64,000 nucleotides of DNA from Nereocystis luetkeana (GCA_031213475.1 JARUPZ010000026.1:5259567-5323566); one strand, 5' to 3'. Counted from the first letter of the stretch, positions 12,001-22,468 are shown. Made by a program: numbers and translations. Notes: generated by a model not told the origin, from the letters alone.

Positions 12001-15000
12001 GAAAATACTGAATCAATATTACTGTAGACACCGCAGTCATGCCCTGGTGTTGTCTCTTCATGGCGCACACGATTGATCGCCGAGCGGGAAAACTGAAGCG
12101 ACTACGTGAGAAAAGGAGTAAAGACACGACTATGTACTGATTGCACTATACAATGCCTTCTTGAAAATTGCGTGGGAGAAAATGTGTTGGAATCAGTGTG
12201 GGATTTTTTTTGGAGTCGAAATTAGCGTGGATTGATTCATCAGCACACATCGGGCAGGTCGTCGATCTCCACTCCGTGATCTGGATCCTTGATAGCAGAG
12301 TAAGAGACAGCAGGGCAAAAGCCCAAGACTCGCCCGATGGGAGACAGCACGGTAAAAGACCAAGACTCACCAGATGAGAGACAGCAGGGTGAGCCCGAGG
12401 CCGATGAGCACGACGGTGAGATTCGACTCTCCCACGAAGGGGTTGCAGTCGGAAGTAGGCGTTTTCGAAACCGCCGAAAAGCAGAGGAAGGTCGCGTACG
12501 CGGTCACCACGGCGGACGCGAGAAGGTTCCCCTCACCCCCAGAAAGCTGAGTGAGCGTCACCGCCTTCATAATTAGGAAACCCGAACGGTCGGGACAATG
12601 GAGGGGGAGGGGGTGGGGGGGGCAGGATAAGAGGTTTCGTTAGGGAATACAGACGACCGGGAGGAGTGGGGGGAGGGCACGAGGGTGGCGGGGGGGGGGG
12701 GGGGGGGGTGGGGGTACTCGATATCATGCATGGTCGCGGTCGTATGACCATAAGGAGGGGGGCGTACTTACTTATTGCCTGCGGTAGGGGAGGGGCGGTT
12801 GGACAGGAAAAGAGGGGACAGGTACAGTAGGGGGTATTGTAGTTTCTGTAGGGTGTTAGCGATAATCCAATTGGGTCGGGTCATAAACATATTTGAAACC
12901 GCCAAAAACGAGGGCGCTGATTGGTTCAACAGGTGAATCAGAAGTTGCTCCGTTCGCTAACCAACTCACAGAGTTACCCCACCCAATAATAATCCTACTA
13001 CCGTAATAGGTAAAAAACGTTCTTTTTAGCCACTTTTTGCCTACGCAATCAAATTGTCGGTGGTTGGGGTTTTGCTTTTGTGTAGGGAAGCAGACTACGA
13101 AAAACCCAACACTACCAAACTCTTCGCAAACTCCGTACCGTTGCGCGGGAAAATGTTTCAGGATGAGGAATAAACGCGGACCAATCGAAGCCAACAAAAA
13201 GAGAAAAGTCGTAACCACTGCTGTAAACGCTGTCTGTGTAAGCTAGGTGGCCAAATCCTATTTTTCATGGTCCTCCCGGTGTCGTCGCGCGTACGTACGT
13301 ACGTACGTACGCACGTACGAATTTATAGACGATTTTCCCCAATTACCAACCGGTACAACAACAAAGGAAGGACAGGTCCGGGCCATGTACGGGTCATGAC
13401 CTGACCCGCGGGTCGGGTCAGGAAGTTTTCGAAATCTCACGCGTCGGGTCGGGTCGGGTCGGGTCAGGAACTTTTCAAACTCTCACGGGTCGGATCGGGT
13501 CACCCTTACCCGGCCCGACCCGATCTGACCCGCGAGGTTTGACCAAACCCGTGAACAGCCCTGGCTCTTCAAAAAGCTACCTGATACCGTACACAAGTTG
13601 TGAGTATGCTTCTGATATTGGTAAGGTCTACATGACCAACCAACGGATACACCGAACGGTCGGAGCGACGACCTGGTCAATATCCGAAACAAACTACCTC
13701 TGGCCGTAAATATGAGGACCGCTTGACCATCATATTAACGTGCAAACGGTCCTTATATTTCCGACCACAGTGGTCGTGTCTAGCGGTGTTCCAACAATAT
13801 TATTGGTACCACACTGGCCGTGAATATAAGGACATTTTGGTATTGAGATTAATATATAACGGCCCGTACGTTTCCATCCAGAGTGGAGCGTCTAGCGGTA
13901 TTCCAACAATAGCATGTGTTATTCTGGCCGTGAAATAAGGACATTTTGGTGTTGATATTAATGCGCATTCGGTTCCTTATATTTCCGTCCAGAGTGGTAG
14001 TGTTTAGCGGTGTTGCAACAATATTATTGGTATCACTCTGGCCGTAAATATAAGGACTGCTTGGTCTTGATATTGACGTATTAACGGTCTTTATATTTTC
14101 TGCCAGAGAACTAAGAAGTAGAGGTTGTCGTGGACTGAGTACATTCATCGATCGATTGCTTGATTGATTGAATGGTTGACAGATTGGAGGATTGGTGGTG
14201 GATTGATTGGTACGTTGAGTAGCAGGTTGCCTGATTCGTCGACTGACCAAATCCTCTCATCGCATTCGATTGCTTGCTCCATAGACGGCTTCGGCCGTGT
14301 ACTCACGGCGGCGGGGTGAGCGTAATCAGCCAGCAAACTGCCCCGCGCGTTACAGCGGGAGAGTCGTCGAGGCAATAGAAAAAACATCGATATCGATCGG
14401 TCGGTCGGTCGGTCGGTTGATTTTTCCACTGGACAAATTCGCAGACTTTTCGTTTCATTTATTCTCATTGGATGGCAGATTCAAGACAGTTCTCTTGCTG
14501 CAGTCTCAGACGATACTCACGACCGCCAGGATGAGAATCGGCGAGATAATCAGCTCGATAGCAGGAAAAAGCCGTCGACTTACAGTAGCGCGCAGAGCAT
14601 CGATTTCGATCGGTTAATTTTCATTTGACGGCTCGACAGATTCAGTCTAATTTACCACATTTTCAGTTCATTGTAAATGATATTCCATTTCATTCCATTC
14701 CGTTGCGATTCATTCCGTATCGTTCCATCTCCTTCCACCTCATTCCATCTCCTTCCACCTCATCCCATACCATTCCACCTCGCATTCCATCCCATTCCAA
14801 CTCGCATTCCATCCCATTCCACGTCGCATTCCATGTGATTCCATCTCAAGTATATCCTATGCCATCCCTCATTCCGTTCTCATCCCCTTTCACTCCATTC
14901 CATTGCTCGACATATTCGAGAAATTTCTTCCTGCTGTCTGCGATCTGCGACGACCCTCACCACAGCTAAGATGAGCGTCAGCGAAATGACCAGCTCGTTC

Positions 15001-16669
15001 GCAGGGCACCCATCGAAGTAGTGGAACATCACCCCGATGCCGGCCAGCGAACCCGCGAAAAGGAAGGCGCTGGCGGAAATCAGGGCCAACAAATACGGCT
15101 TGCCTTCCTCGGACCCGTCTCCGCTAGCGTTAGCCATGTCGACCAAGCCATCGTTGACCCTGTGCACGCACCAACGGTGCGCGCGAGCCGATCAAAACAC
15201 AGGAGCAGCAGCCGCACAGTTAAGTAACACGGGGGTGGGAGAGGAAGAGGGGGAAAGAGGAAACATGTCGAGAGAAGGAAGGGAGGGAGGGAGGGAGGGA
15301 GGGAGGGAGTGCAAGCAGTCTACACGTACGCTACAACACACCCCGGACAGAGATCATCGATCCTCCCGCTTGATGTTCTAGACCTTTTTCGAGGCAGATG
15401 GATGCAGATCTATTTACAGATCTTACATACATGATCTATATAGCCCGCGTTGCCGCGTTGGGGAGCGTACAATCTGCATAATTTATTGCGAGGGACCATA
15501 TTGAATAGAACCTACCGCACACACAAAAACCTATATATTTAGCTATTTTTACTCACAATATTTGGCCCTATTTACTATGGTTCCCCGTACTACGAGTAGC
15601 ACCATGGTTTCCTGGGTTGGATCTATATGTACTATTACGGGGGCCATAGTAAATAAGGTCAAATATTGTTGGTAAAAATTGGGAAATACATAGGTTTTTG
15701 TGTGTACCGTAGGTCCTATTTACTATGGTCCCCCGTAAATATGCAGATCCTGCACAAACCTCCAACAACGGAGGATCAAGATGATCTAGATCATGATATA
15801 TCTGTAGATGATCTGTGGATGATCTGTCCGGCATGTGGGATACAACCAACAGACCTGTAGGCCAGATCGATGAGCACGATCTGCTGCATTATCGTGAAGA
15901 TGAAGGCACCGATCCTGGCCACCCAGACATAGCCGTCAAAGAAGTCGTTCGGGATGAACATCGACGCCACGAGGAGCAAGCCCCAGACGAACGACTTGAA
16001 CCCCCAGAAGCCATTGTTGAACGCTGGCGAGCAGCACGCGCACAGCGCCATCAACAGGAAGAACGCCTGTATAATAATTTAGGGTTGGAGGCGCGCGGGG
16101 GGGCGGGGGGGGGGGGGGTTAGGGCATAGGAAGACGAAGGAGGCCTTTGTACGTCGTTGGTTGAGGGGGAACATGCATGGCCGCAGTCGTATGACCATAG
16201 ACCCTCGCATCCCTACAATGCCGGGGCGGAGCACGTCGGGTTTTTCCCGACCAGGCAGACAACTGAGGTGTCCGGCGACCAAATTTAGCTGAAAAAGGCC
16301 TGACTACAGTGTAGGGTGTTGAGTGGAGCACTAATTTGAGGGACGCCTGAATTACAGTGTGGGGGCGGGGTGGGGGGGCGGGGGGGGGGGGGGGGGGGGT
16401 TCGGGCAACAACGAACGGGCGAAAGGTGTGGGACAGTCCATTGCGCTGGGAACGACAACGAAACCAGCAGTAGCAGCACCAGCACCGAACCCACCAGCAC
16501 CAACACTACCACCCCACCACCAACAACAACGCTTACACCAACAACGACACTAACACTGCAAACACTGCAAACACCAATAACAACAACACGACAACGGCAA
16601 CAGCAAAAAATAGCTGCTTGATACATAACGTAGCCACCGCCGTAGCTAGGGTAAGCGCGACAGCACACA

Positions 16670-16709
<40 letters not shown>

Positions 16710-19700
16710 TGACACACGCGCTCTCACCGCGTCGACGAAGCTGACACGATTGACCGCCGAGTTTCCCGCACACGCGTCTCGAAAATCCTCCGAGTACGAA
16801 TCATTGTCACATCTTTCAAGTCGTGGCGACGGCGGCGGCGGCGGCGGTAGGGGACGGGGATGGGAGGGAATAGGAGAAATAGAGGGCAGGGGACAGGGGA
16901 CAGGAGACGGGAGCCGGGGGACAGGGGGCGGAGGACAGGTGACGAGGGACCGGGGGCGGGGGACAGGGAATGGGGGATGGGGTACAGGGGGCGGGGGGGG
17001 CAGGGGATGGGGAGCAGGGGACAAGGGGATAGGGGACAGGGGAATAGGGGGCGGGGAACAGAGAACCGAGGACAGAGTATAGGGGACGGGCGACAGGGGA
17101 CGGAGGGCAGGCGGCGACGGATGGGGAGAGGCGGCGGAGGACAAGGGACAGGCGATAAGGGGCAGGGGGCAGTGGTGGGGCAGGGGACAAGGAACGGAAG
17201 GTAGGGGACGAGGGATAGACGACGGGGGGTAGGCGACGGGGGACGGGGGACAGGGGACGGGCGACAGGGGTCGGGAGATTAGGGAACGAAGGACAGGGGA
17301 CGGGAGACATGGGATAGAGGAAGGGAGAACAAAAAAACAAAACACACACACGCGAAACAAGGAATACGCGGGAGGCGGGTAAAAAAACGGGCAACACGAA
17401 CCGGGGAGAAACAAATCGGACACCCCAAGAACACGCAACGCCGCCAACAGTTAACGAATGATCGAGAGTGGTGCGGCGTGCCCACATCGTTCGAACTCCA
17501 CTCGAATGCGATCCGTTCGCTAAAAACCACGGCCCCTTCCCCCTCCCACCCACCCCCCGCCCACGCCCGAAATCACGTACCGCTTGAGAATCGCGAGGCA
17601 CTTCGAGCATACAGAACCAGACCGGGGCACATCTACGAAGAGCGAGCGCAGGTCGGTTCAGTGACACTTCAAATTCAGTTCAGTTCGGTTCGCCAGGTGT
17701 GATCAGCTGATTCATTGCCCGAAAAGAAGAAGAGGTTTCCCGAGTAACCTGTATCGAAGAATCACTCTTTCAGTACTTTAGAGCGATATGCCGTAAAAAA
17801 AGACACCTGGTACCTGGTATGTTGCGTATATGCATGGGACACATCCAAAATCACTATCGAGTCATCTCAAATTCTGACTGGCATCGTTCATCCATCCTGG
17901 GCGAGACCATTCGCCAAAATTCAACGTAGCTCTCTCGTTAGGGAGGGGGGGGGGTGTACTCAATAGAAGAGATGTACTCGATCTCATGCATGGCCGTAGT
18001 CGTATGACCATAGACCCTCGCATCCCTACAATGCCGGGACGGAGCATGTCGGGTTTTCACCGACCAGGCAGGGAGGGGGGGGAGGGGGGGGGTCAGCTAA
18101 TTTCGAGTATTTTCAAAATTCTGACATCGTTAGGAGAAAACATAGCGTAGCTCTTGCTATTCATATCAATAGGACCTCTCGGGCCGGTGTAAGATGTGAA
18201 ACGGCCATCATCAACCGCTGTGTATGCTGTTGTAACAGAACAACAACAAAAATGTTCGATACTGGAGGTAGCTCGAGTGTCCCTTCGATTAAACTCAAAG
18301 TGGAGGGCGGGCAGTGGTCACTGCAGTGCTTGCTCCCCGTTGTTAAGCGTCGACCTTCCGGGGGCTCAAGTGCCGGCAGAAGGAAACGAACCGCGAGGGA
18401 TAACCGTTCCTGCTCTGAGCAGATGCATGCATCGGGCTTCCTTGGTTGTTGTTTTCAAGAATTTGGTGTTTTACGATCACCTACAAGTACTGGTGTACGT
18501 ATACTGGTATGAACGATGTATTCATAGCAAGATCCGTACAGCACTATTAATAGTAGTTTTGTGCTGCTGTAGCATGAAAATCCAGATACACATACCAAAT
18601 GAATCCTGGTCATACGTTTTTTGACAATTTTTACGCAAGGGTCTACAAACCCCCCCAATCAAGATCTGGGCCATATTCGACAAAAAAAGGATCGAACTTC
18701 GATGAGAGTCGATATAATAACACGGCAGGAGGTTGCGAGAGTGGCGCTCGCGTTCAGTTTAAACTTTTGTTTCCATCTTGTTGGCATCGTGTGCAGGGCG
18801 AGCTTTGGGATACAGCTCTCGTGATCGTATTGCCTGGTAGATGGTAGAACGTCTGAGATGGAACAAAGAGCTGTAGGATCAAAATGCGCCACTCGCCAGC
18901 CTGCCTACAGAAAGCACGAACATCACCTCCTGCGCTAGTGGATCACCCTCTGCAATCTTAACAGGTGTGTGCATACTGCGTTTTTCATATATCAAGAGCA
19001 GAAGAGGCCAAGAACATGTACGATAGTGAGACTCCCCAACAAACACGTACCAGGTACGTCCTCATGTACTGGTACGTCAAGATCTGCTGCAACATTTACA
19101 GGGAGTATTTCAAACATGTTTCAGTGTCTTGGTGTGCCTGTCACGTTTGAACTGCTATGAACCAACTTTCGATTGTCTTGTGTACCCCGACCCTCACGTG
19201 TCGGTCTGCTGTATCAGTGTACGAGATGGTACTGGCCGACATCAAGTGGAAGTCGAGCCTGCTGTAAGAATTATCGTCTCGTCGACCCTGGTAGCATCCA
19301 GGGGAGTCACCGGCCAGTACTAATAGCGAGTGGGGTAGGTCTTTCTGGCGGGTGTAAGGCCGGACTCACCCTCAAGGAGTGATACCTTCTTGCTGCTGCC
19401 TGTGGCCGCGAGGCTGAGGCGGCAGTAGAGTTGGGTCGTACGTGGTGCGTCAGGCACGGAGACCTACGATTCGCGCGTCTTTTTTAGGCAGCTGCGGCAG
19501 AGCAGCCATGCTCAATCGGGGTGTCCGTGCACGGAGGCAGGCGCCACCACAGGCCACACTACGGCACAGTCTATTGCGCCGGTAGGAGGCTGGATTCGAC
19601 GACGAGGGAGGAGGGAGACTGAGCGTCGACGTGCGGGGAAGAGACGGATTGACCTCCTCCTGCGCGAGAATTTTTATTTTTCAGATCAGAACCGCAAGTG

Positions 19701-21697
19701 CGAGGAGCATTTTGTTTTTCATGATGACGGAGAAAGGGAATCGACTGGAAGGGAATGGCAACGAGTGCACGCGCAAAGGAGCGGGTGGATTGGGCCAAGG
19801 CGATGAGGCGGCCATGAAGAGCGGCAGAAAGACGGTGCACGGAGACCCATGATCTGCGCGCACACTATCATCACGAGAGAAGCAGTCATAGTTTGTTTTT
19901 TCCTGGTTTTGTTTTTCACGAGGCAGAATAGTATCTACCGGTACTTGTCATTAACGTCGTCACTGGTCTTTGAGGTTTAACGAGTTGTATACCCTTCATG
20001 GGGAATAACCTACGCAATTATCAGGGACGTGGTATCATAACTGTGCTGCACCTTTTTGTGTCAGACAGTCCAGGAAAAGATGGCGATCGTTAATATTCGT
20101 GTGGTAGTAAGGTTCGATTCCTCCTTTTTTCACTGCATATCCGCGAGTCTTCACTCTGACAGCACTCCAGATAGCAGGCAGGTGTGTTCCTCTTTCGTTT
20201 TCACGACTACCGTGCGTTTCGTACGGTGCAGGCAGCACTTCAGACAGCATCCGCTGTAGTCAGCAGCCACGAGTTGGTTAGTGGTGGGAACGGGGGTATT
20301 CTATGTTATAGTTGAGAGGATATACCCGCGGCCATGTTAGTTCAGTTTGCACATTGGTTTTAGCTCGTGTGCGCTTTCTTCGTCTCGTGTATTTTGAGGC
20401 GGCCGAATTTTCGTTTTTTTTTTGTTTTTCGGATCTTCCTAGGGCTCCAGCACCTTTGTGTGGACCACGGACTCCTTCGTCAGAGAGTTAATGTGAGAAC
20501 AACAACAACAACAATAATCAATCGCGGGGGGAAATAATGGAAAACGCGCGAACAGTTCACGCAGCTTGCAAAGTTGAGTATCGACCGATCTGCCGATCGG
20601 TTGTACTCACAGCTGACGTGCTTTTTTAGTTTTATATCTAGTACTCATACCTCCAGCAGATCATGATCTATCTGCGTCCGAGAGATCATGGTTTATATAC
20701 AGAATATAGGTCATCTATATATCTACAGTAGATCATCTATCTATCTAGTAGATCATCTAGTTCCTCCTCTGCCGTTGTGAGAGGCCGAGCCGGATCTGTA
20801 CAGTACAGATCCAACCGAGACAAACATGTACTGAATCTTGCAGAGTACACGGCTCTCCCACCCGACAGCACACGAGGTAAAGCTAGAGCTAGATCATGCA
20901 AGGTCGGGAAAATAGCCCTACCTAGAAAGGTCCAGATCATGATCTGTAGATCATATGTAGATGATCTGTAGATGACCTGTCAGATGATCTGTCCGACCTG
21001 TGAAAATAGTACGAAAAAAATACGTCGGCCGTGAGCTCGACCGATCGAGTGGTTGACACTCGAACTCGCAAGTTGAGTGACACCATCGGGCTTGTGTTCT
21101 TCGGGGTATGCCTTCGATTTACCCTATCTCCGACAAAAAAAGGTTCCTGTACAGTACGATATACCTGGTATCTACTTACACCAGGTACATTTCGGAGCGA
21201 AGGATGCGAGTTTCTAATTTTGGTGACGGCGCTGGAAAAAAAGGGACCCTTTTTTAAGTTTTCACCGGAAGGAATCCACCGATACGCCGTAACGCCTCCG
21301 CCAACGCAAACACACAAGGTTGACGATAGTTATAGAATACACTGCTGCGCCTCCTGCTGCAGCCGCAGCTATGCTATCTTACTCGGGCGTGAAAATTAGC
21401 CGCTCGGTTCGCTCGCATTCACTAAAAACACGCCGTTACGCCAGAAGGAGGCGGGGGGGGTAGGGGGGGTGGGGCGGTGGGGCAATCGATCGGTTACCCA
21501 CCCGTCCAATATTTCTCAAGCGACGGCCCTCCGAAAAACAGCACGATCCTCACCCATCTTTCCAAGGGCCGTACTCGTCGAAGAGATCGTAGAGCCAATA
21601 CTGACCCAATATTGCTAGCACCACGGAGAAGATCATCAGACCCAGCGCCCGCACGCGCCCAACCATGGGGTCGTTCACCTCCCGTCCGCTCGTGCAG
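8865..21697 (-). CDS. SERINC/TMS1-family multipass membrane protein (N-terminal exon missing)
   Basis: Exons, in transcript order: 21697-21554, 16812-16728, 16066-15855, 15159-14961, (candidate 14553-14521), 12546-12371, about 10184-10031, 9080-8865. Every junction has GT..AG borders and compatible phase, except that the 5' border of the 10,184 exon is a choice. Together they give about 394 residues (405 with the microexon), against roughly 400-470 in the family, so about 30 N-terminal residues are missing. Diagnostic stretches: CTSGREVNDPM before the first membrane segment, DACAGNSAVNRVSF, NNGFWGFKSF followed by FIPNDFF, VLIDLAYR, SAVVTAYATFLCFSAVSK, SDCNP, YAMMLTNW and the C-terminal YGWTLIAPR..RDF. 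SERINC proteins are polytopic membrane proteins linked to serine-lipid metabolism and lipid scrambling; that role is family knowledge. Introns reach 4.7 kb and are filled with repeats. The family assignment is very secure. Confidence 0.93.
9635..9730. repeat. (CCGAA)n pentanucleotide array
   Basis: About 19 perfect CCGAA units, with related CCAAA variants from 9,620 to 9,885. In the SERINC intron. Confidence 0.95.
10031..10184 (-). CDS. SERINC exon: acidic cytoplasmic loop
   Basis: The donor GTGAGC starts at 10030, in phase 0 with the last exon. The frame reads SLESGDKSRPFVQDAVPVGD, then a Gly/Ser/Ala/Pro-rich stretch ending GGAVQDDGGL; SERINCs have a variable, often acidic loop before the last membrane segments. 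The 5' border is uncertain: AG at 10186-10185 (start 10184) keeps phase directly with the previous exon, while a better-looking CAG (start 10188) would need an extra unseen exon. An in-frame stop lies just upstream, which limits the exon to about 10,215. Confidence 0.65.
11403..11551. mobile_element. MITE, GGGGGACCATAGT family (internally duplicated copy)
   Basis: The ends are TATTACGGGGGACCATAGTT and its inverse complement, flanking an A/T-rich core with AAATATTGTTAGTAAAAATGG. The right half (GGTCCTATTAACTATGGTC plus core) is present twice. There is no coding capacity, so it must be mobilised by an autonomous relative, if at all. Confidence 0.85.
11609..11718. mobile_element. MITE, GGGGGACCATAGT family
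   Basis: A complete ~110-bp copy only 57 bp from the previous one, with terminal inverted repeats TATTACGGGGGACCATGGTT and AACTATGGTCCCCCGTAATA. Confidence 0.88.
12300..12366 (-). repeat. Decayed copies of the TM8 exon end and donor
   Basis: On the minus strand the exon end CTGCTGTCTCTCATCTGG plus donor GTGAGTCTTGG is followed by two diverged repeats of the same ~37-bp unit (GTGCTGTCTCCCATCGGGCGAG.. and CTGCTGTCTCTTACTCTGC), each separated by a CTTTTRC spacer. The copies have lost the GT donor context (GGGCGAG). Confidence 0.6.
12371..12546 (-). CDS. SERINC exon: TM7-TM8
   Basis: The acceptor is gctcactcag and the donor GTGAGT starts at 12370; 58 codons + 2 nt. It encodes LSGGEGNLLASAVVTAYA, TFLCFSAVSKTPTSDCNPF and LTVVLIGLGLTLLSLI. 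The GLL.SAVV..YA.FL..SA.S..P...CNP block is a SERINC hallmark. Two decayed partial copies of the exon end and donor follow within the intron (12,300-12,365). Confidence 0.92.
13395..13530. repeat. GGGTCGGGTC array with inverse partner
   Basis: Imperfect GGGTC repeats (GTCGGGTCGGGTCGGGTCAG) followed by CGGCCCGACCCGATCTGACC in reverse sense, so the array can fold back on itself. Confidence 0.75.
13703..14113. repeat. Tandem array of GGCCGTAAATATAAGGAC elements
   Basis: About three to four units of roughly 110-130 bp. Each has GGCCGTAAATATAAGGAC at one end, a core with ATTAATATNAACGG, the inverse CCTTATATTTCCGTCCAGAG at the other end, and a spacer TAGCGGTGTTCCAACAATAT. It lies in the SERINC intron between 12.5 and 14.5 kb. 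Confidence 0.8.
14521..14553 (-). CDS. Candidate 33-nt SERINC microexon or decayed exon duplicate
   Basis: Between an AG at 14555-14554 (tatcgag) and a perfect GTGAGT donor at 14520 lie 11 in-phase codons, LIISPILILAV. Both flanking exons are phase 0, so including it keeps frame. It would supply the roughly 10 hydrophobic residues that SERINCs carry between the ISLT..AV segment and the GLL..SAVV segment, and which are otherwise missing here. However, it is visibly related (23 of 33 bases by eye, donor included) to the 3' end of the preceding exon, so it may only be a dead partial duplicate. Confidence 0.4.
14675..14905. repeat. (CATTC)n-like degenerate array
   Basis: Repeats of CATTCCATTCC with CATCTCCTTCCACCT variants over about 230 bp. 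It lies between the candidate microexon and the 14,961 exon donor. Confidence 0.85.
14961..15159 (-). CDS. SERINC exon: TM5-TM6
   Basis: The acceptor is cgtgcacag and the donor GTGAGG starts at 14960; 1 nt + 66 codons. It reads VNDGLVDMANASGDGSEEGK, then YLLALISASAFLFAGSLAG, VMFHYFDGCPANEL and VISLTLILAV. This matches the SERINC order of WNE.W loop, hydrophobic segment, F.YF..C..N and the ISL hydrophobic segment. A diverged copy of its last 33-36 nt plus donor lies about 430 bp downstream (see 14521-14553). Confidence 0.9.
15484..15592. mobile_element. MITE, GGGGGACCATAGT family (diverged)
   Basis: The left end GCGAGGGACCATATTGAATA and right end TTTACTATGGTTCCCCGTAC are more diverged than in other copies; the core is retained. 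It is inserted in the GATC-rich element at 15.4-15.86 kb. Confidence 0.8.
15633..15741. mobile_element. MITE, GGGGGACCATAGT family
   Basis: A complete copy inside the same GATC-rich element. Its core GAAATACATAGGTTTTTG is an empty reference for the TACCGGTA addition seen in the 23.5-kb copy. Confidence 0.88.
15855..16066 (-). CDS. SERINC exon: TM2-TM4 core
   Basis: The acceptor is ttatacag and the donor GTCTGT starts at 15854; 70 codons + 2 nt. It encodes AFFLLMALCACC, then NNGFWGFKSFVWGLLLVASM, FIPNDFF and IMQQIVLIDLAYR. The blocks NGFW.FK, FIP..F and [VL]LIDLA are among the best conserved SERINC signatures. The codon split AG|G joins to the next exon as Arg. Confidence 0.92.
16168..16270 (-). 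repeat. Poly(C)-tailed interspersed repeat, tail displaced
   Basis: The inverse-complement body (CATGCATGGCCGCAGTCGTA ... GGAGCACGTCGGGTT) is present. The poly(G) tract lies about 60 bp further on (16,100-16,119), in the first bases of the SERINC intron upstream of the 16,066 exon. Confidence 0.65.
16728..16812 (-). CDS. SERINC exon: loop with conserved Cys
   Basis: An 85-nt exon: 1 nt + 28 codons. The acceptor is cttgaaag before 16812 and the donor GTGAGA starts at 16727. The first base completes the Gly codon left open by the previous exon (GG+A). It encodes CDNDSYSEDFRDACAGNSAV and NRVSFVDA, equivalent to the extracellular loop with two Cys and the [YN]R[LV][SC]F motif that precedes TM2 in SERINCs. 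The next exon continues in phase 0. Confidence 0.85.
16846..17320. repeat. GGGGACAGGGGACGGG minisatellite
   Basis: About 470 bp of G-rich GGGRACAGG / GGGGACGGG units in the SERINC intron directly upstream (in transcript sense) of the 16,812 exon. On the transcript strand this is a very long pyrimidine tract before that acceptor. Confidence 0.9.
17940..18067 (-). repeat. Poly(C)-tailed interspersed repeat
   Basis: Starts with poly(G) and GTACTCAATAGAAGAGATGT, then ACTCGATCTCATGCATGGCC through GGAGCATGTCGGGTTTTCAC. Confidence 0.75.
20640..21003. repeat. GATC-rich palindromic element
   Basis: Many AGATCATGATCT / AGATCATCT palindromes, GATCATCTAGTTCCTCCTCT and the end GATGATCTGTCCGACCTGTG. In the long SERINC intron. 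Confidence 0.6.
21554..21697 (-). CDS. SERINC exon: first membrane segment
   Basis: The acceptor is ttaaacag at 21698-21705 and the donor GTGAGG starts at 21553. The exon is 1 nt + 47 codons + 2 nt. It begins TGC (Cys) and reads CTSGREVNDPMVGRVRALG, matching the Cys-rich/SG motif and the Arg just before TM1 of SERINCs, followed by the hydrophobic LMIFSVVLAILGQYWL. Because the exon starts in the third codon position, at least one upstream exon is expected above 21,705; I could not find it. Confidence 0.88.
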
Positions 21698-21837
21698 CTG
21701 TTTAATACATTGTCGTCGTGGTCACGCGGGGGTGGGAAAGGGTTGGGAGGGGTGGGAAAGGGTTGGGAGGGGTGGCGGGGCGCAGAGGGGGGGGGGGGGT
21801 CGGCTACGGCAGGGGTCAACATGTACCACCATGGGCG

Positions 21838-22468
21838 GATGTATAAGAACCGTTTATATATTCATGTCAAGACCAAAAATTCCTTATATTTACGGCCGGA
21901 GTGGTACCAATAGTATTGTTGGAACACCGCTAGACACTATTACCACTACGGGCGGATATATTAAAGACCGTTTATACATTAACATCGATACCAAAAGGTC
22001 CTTATTTTTACGGCCAGAGTGGCACCAAGGATATTGTTGGAATACCGCTAGACACATATATAAGGACCGTTTATACACTAATATCGAGATCAAGTAGTCC
22101 ATATATTTACGCCCAGAATGGTACCAATAATACTGTTGGAACATCGCTAGAAACTACCACTATGGTCGTAAATATAAGGACAGTTCATACATTAATATAC
22201 ATACCAAGCGGCCATTATATTCACGGCCAGAATGGCACCCAATATTGTTGCAACACCGCTAGACACTACCACTTTGGGTGGAAACATAAGGACCGTTCAT
22301 GCAATAATATCAAGACCAAGCAGTCCTTATATTTACGGCCAGAGTGATACCAATAATATTTTTGGGAACACCGCTAAACACTACCACTCTGGACGTGAAT
22401 ATAAGGAACCGATGACACATTAATATCAATACCGAAATGTCTTTACATTTACGGCCAGAGTGGTGCAT
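21838..22468. repeat. Second tandem array of the same family, opposite orientation
   Basis: About five units with CCTTATATTTACGGCCAGAG ends and the spacer ATATTGTTGGAACACCGCTA. It lies just 5' of the first located SERINC exon. Head-to-tail MITE-plus-spacer units like these can seed satellites. Confidence 0.8.

Larger units (their letters stand above)
15395..15860. repeat. GATC-rich element split by two MITEs
   Basis: CAGATCTATTTACAGATCTT at the left, and GATCATGATATATCTGTAGA TGATCTGTGG.. plus CTGTCCGGCATGTGGG at the right; two GGGGGACC MITEs lie in between. It abuts the SERINC 15,855 splice donor. Confidence 0.55.

Noticed and set aside
16533-17667. ~300-codon Pro/Ser-rich minus-strand frames
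   Set aside because: They read through the GGGGACAGGGG minisatellite. Only the 85-nt SERINC exon at 16,728-16,812 within this interval is supported.
18700-18824. Plus-strand peptide VARVALAFSLNFCFHLVG resembling a SERINC segment
   Set aside because: It is on the opposite strand to the gene, and the true equivalent (NRVSF exon) was found at 16,728-16,812.
20040-20125. GGTTCGATTCC at 20,112 as a tRNA B box
   Set aside because: There is no A box at the right distance and no cloverleaf can be folded.
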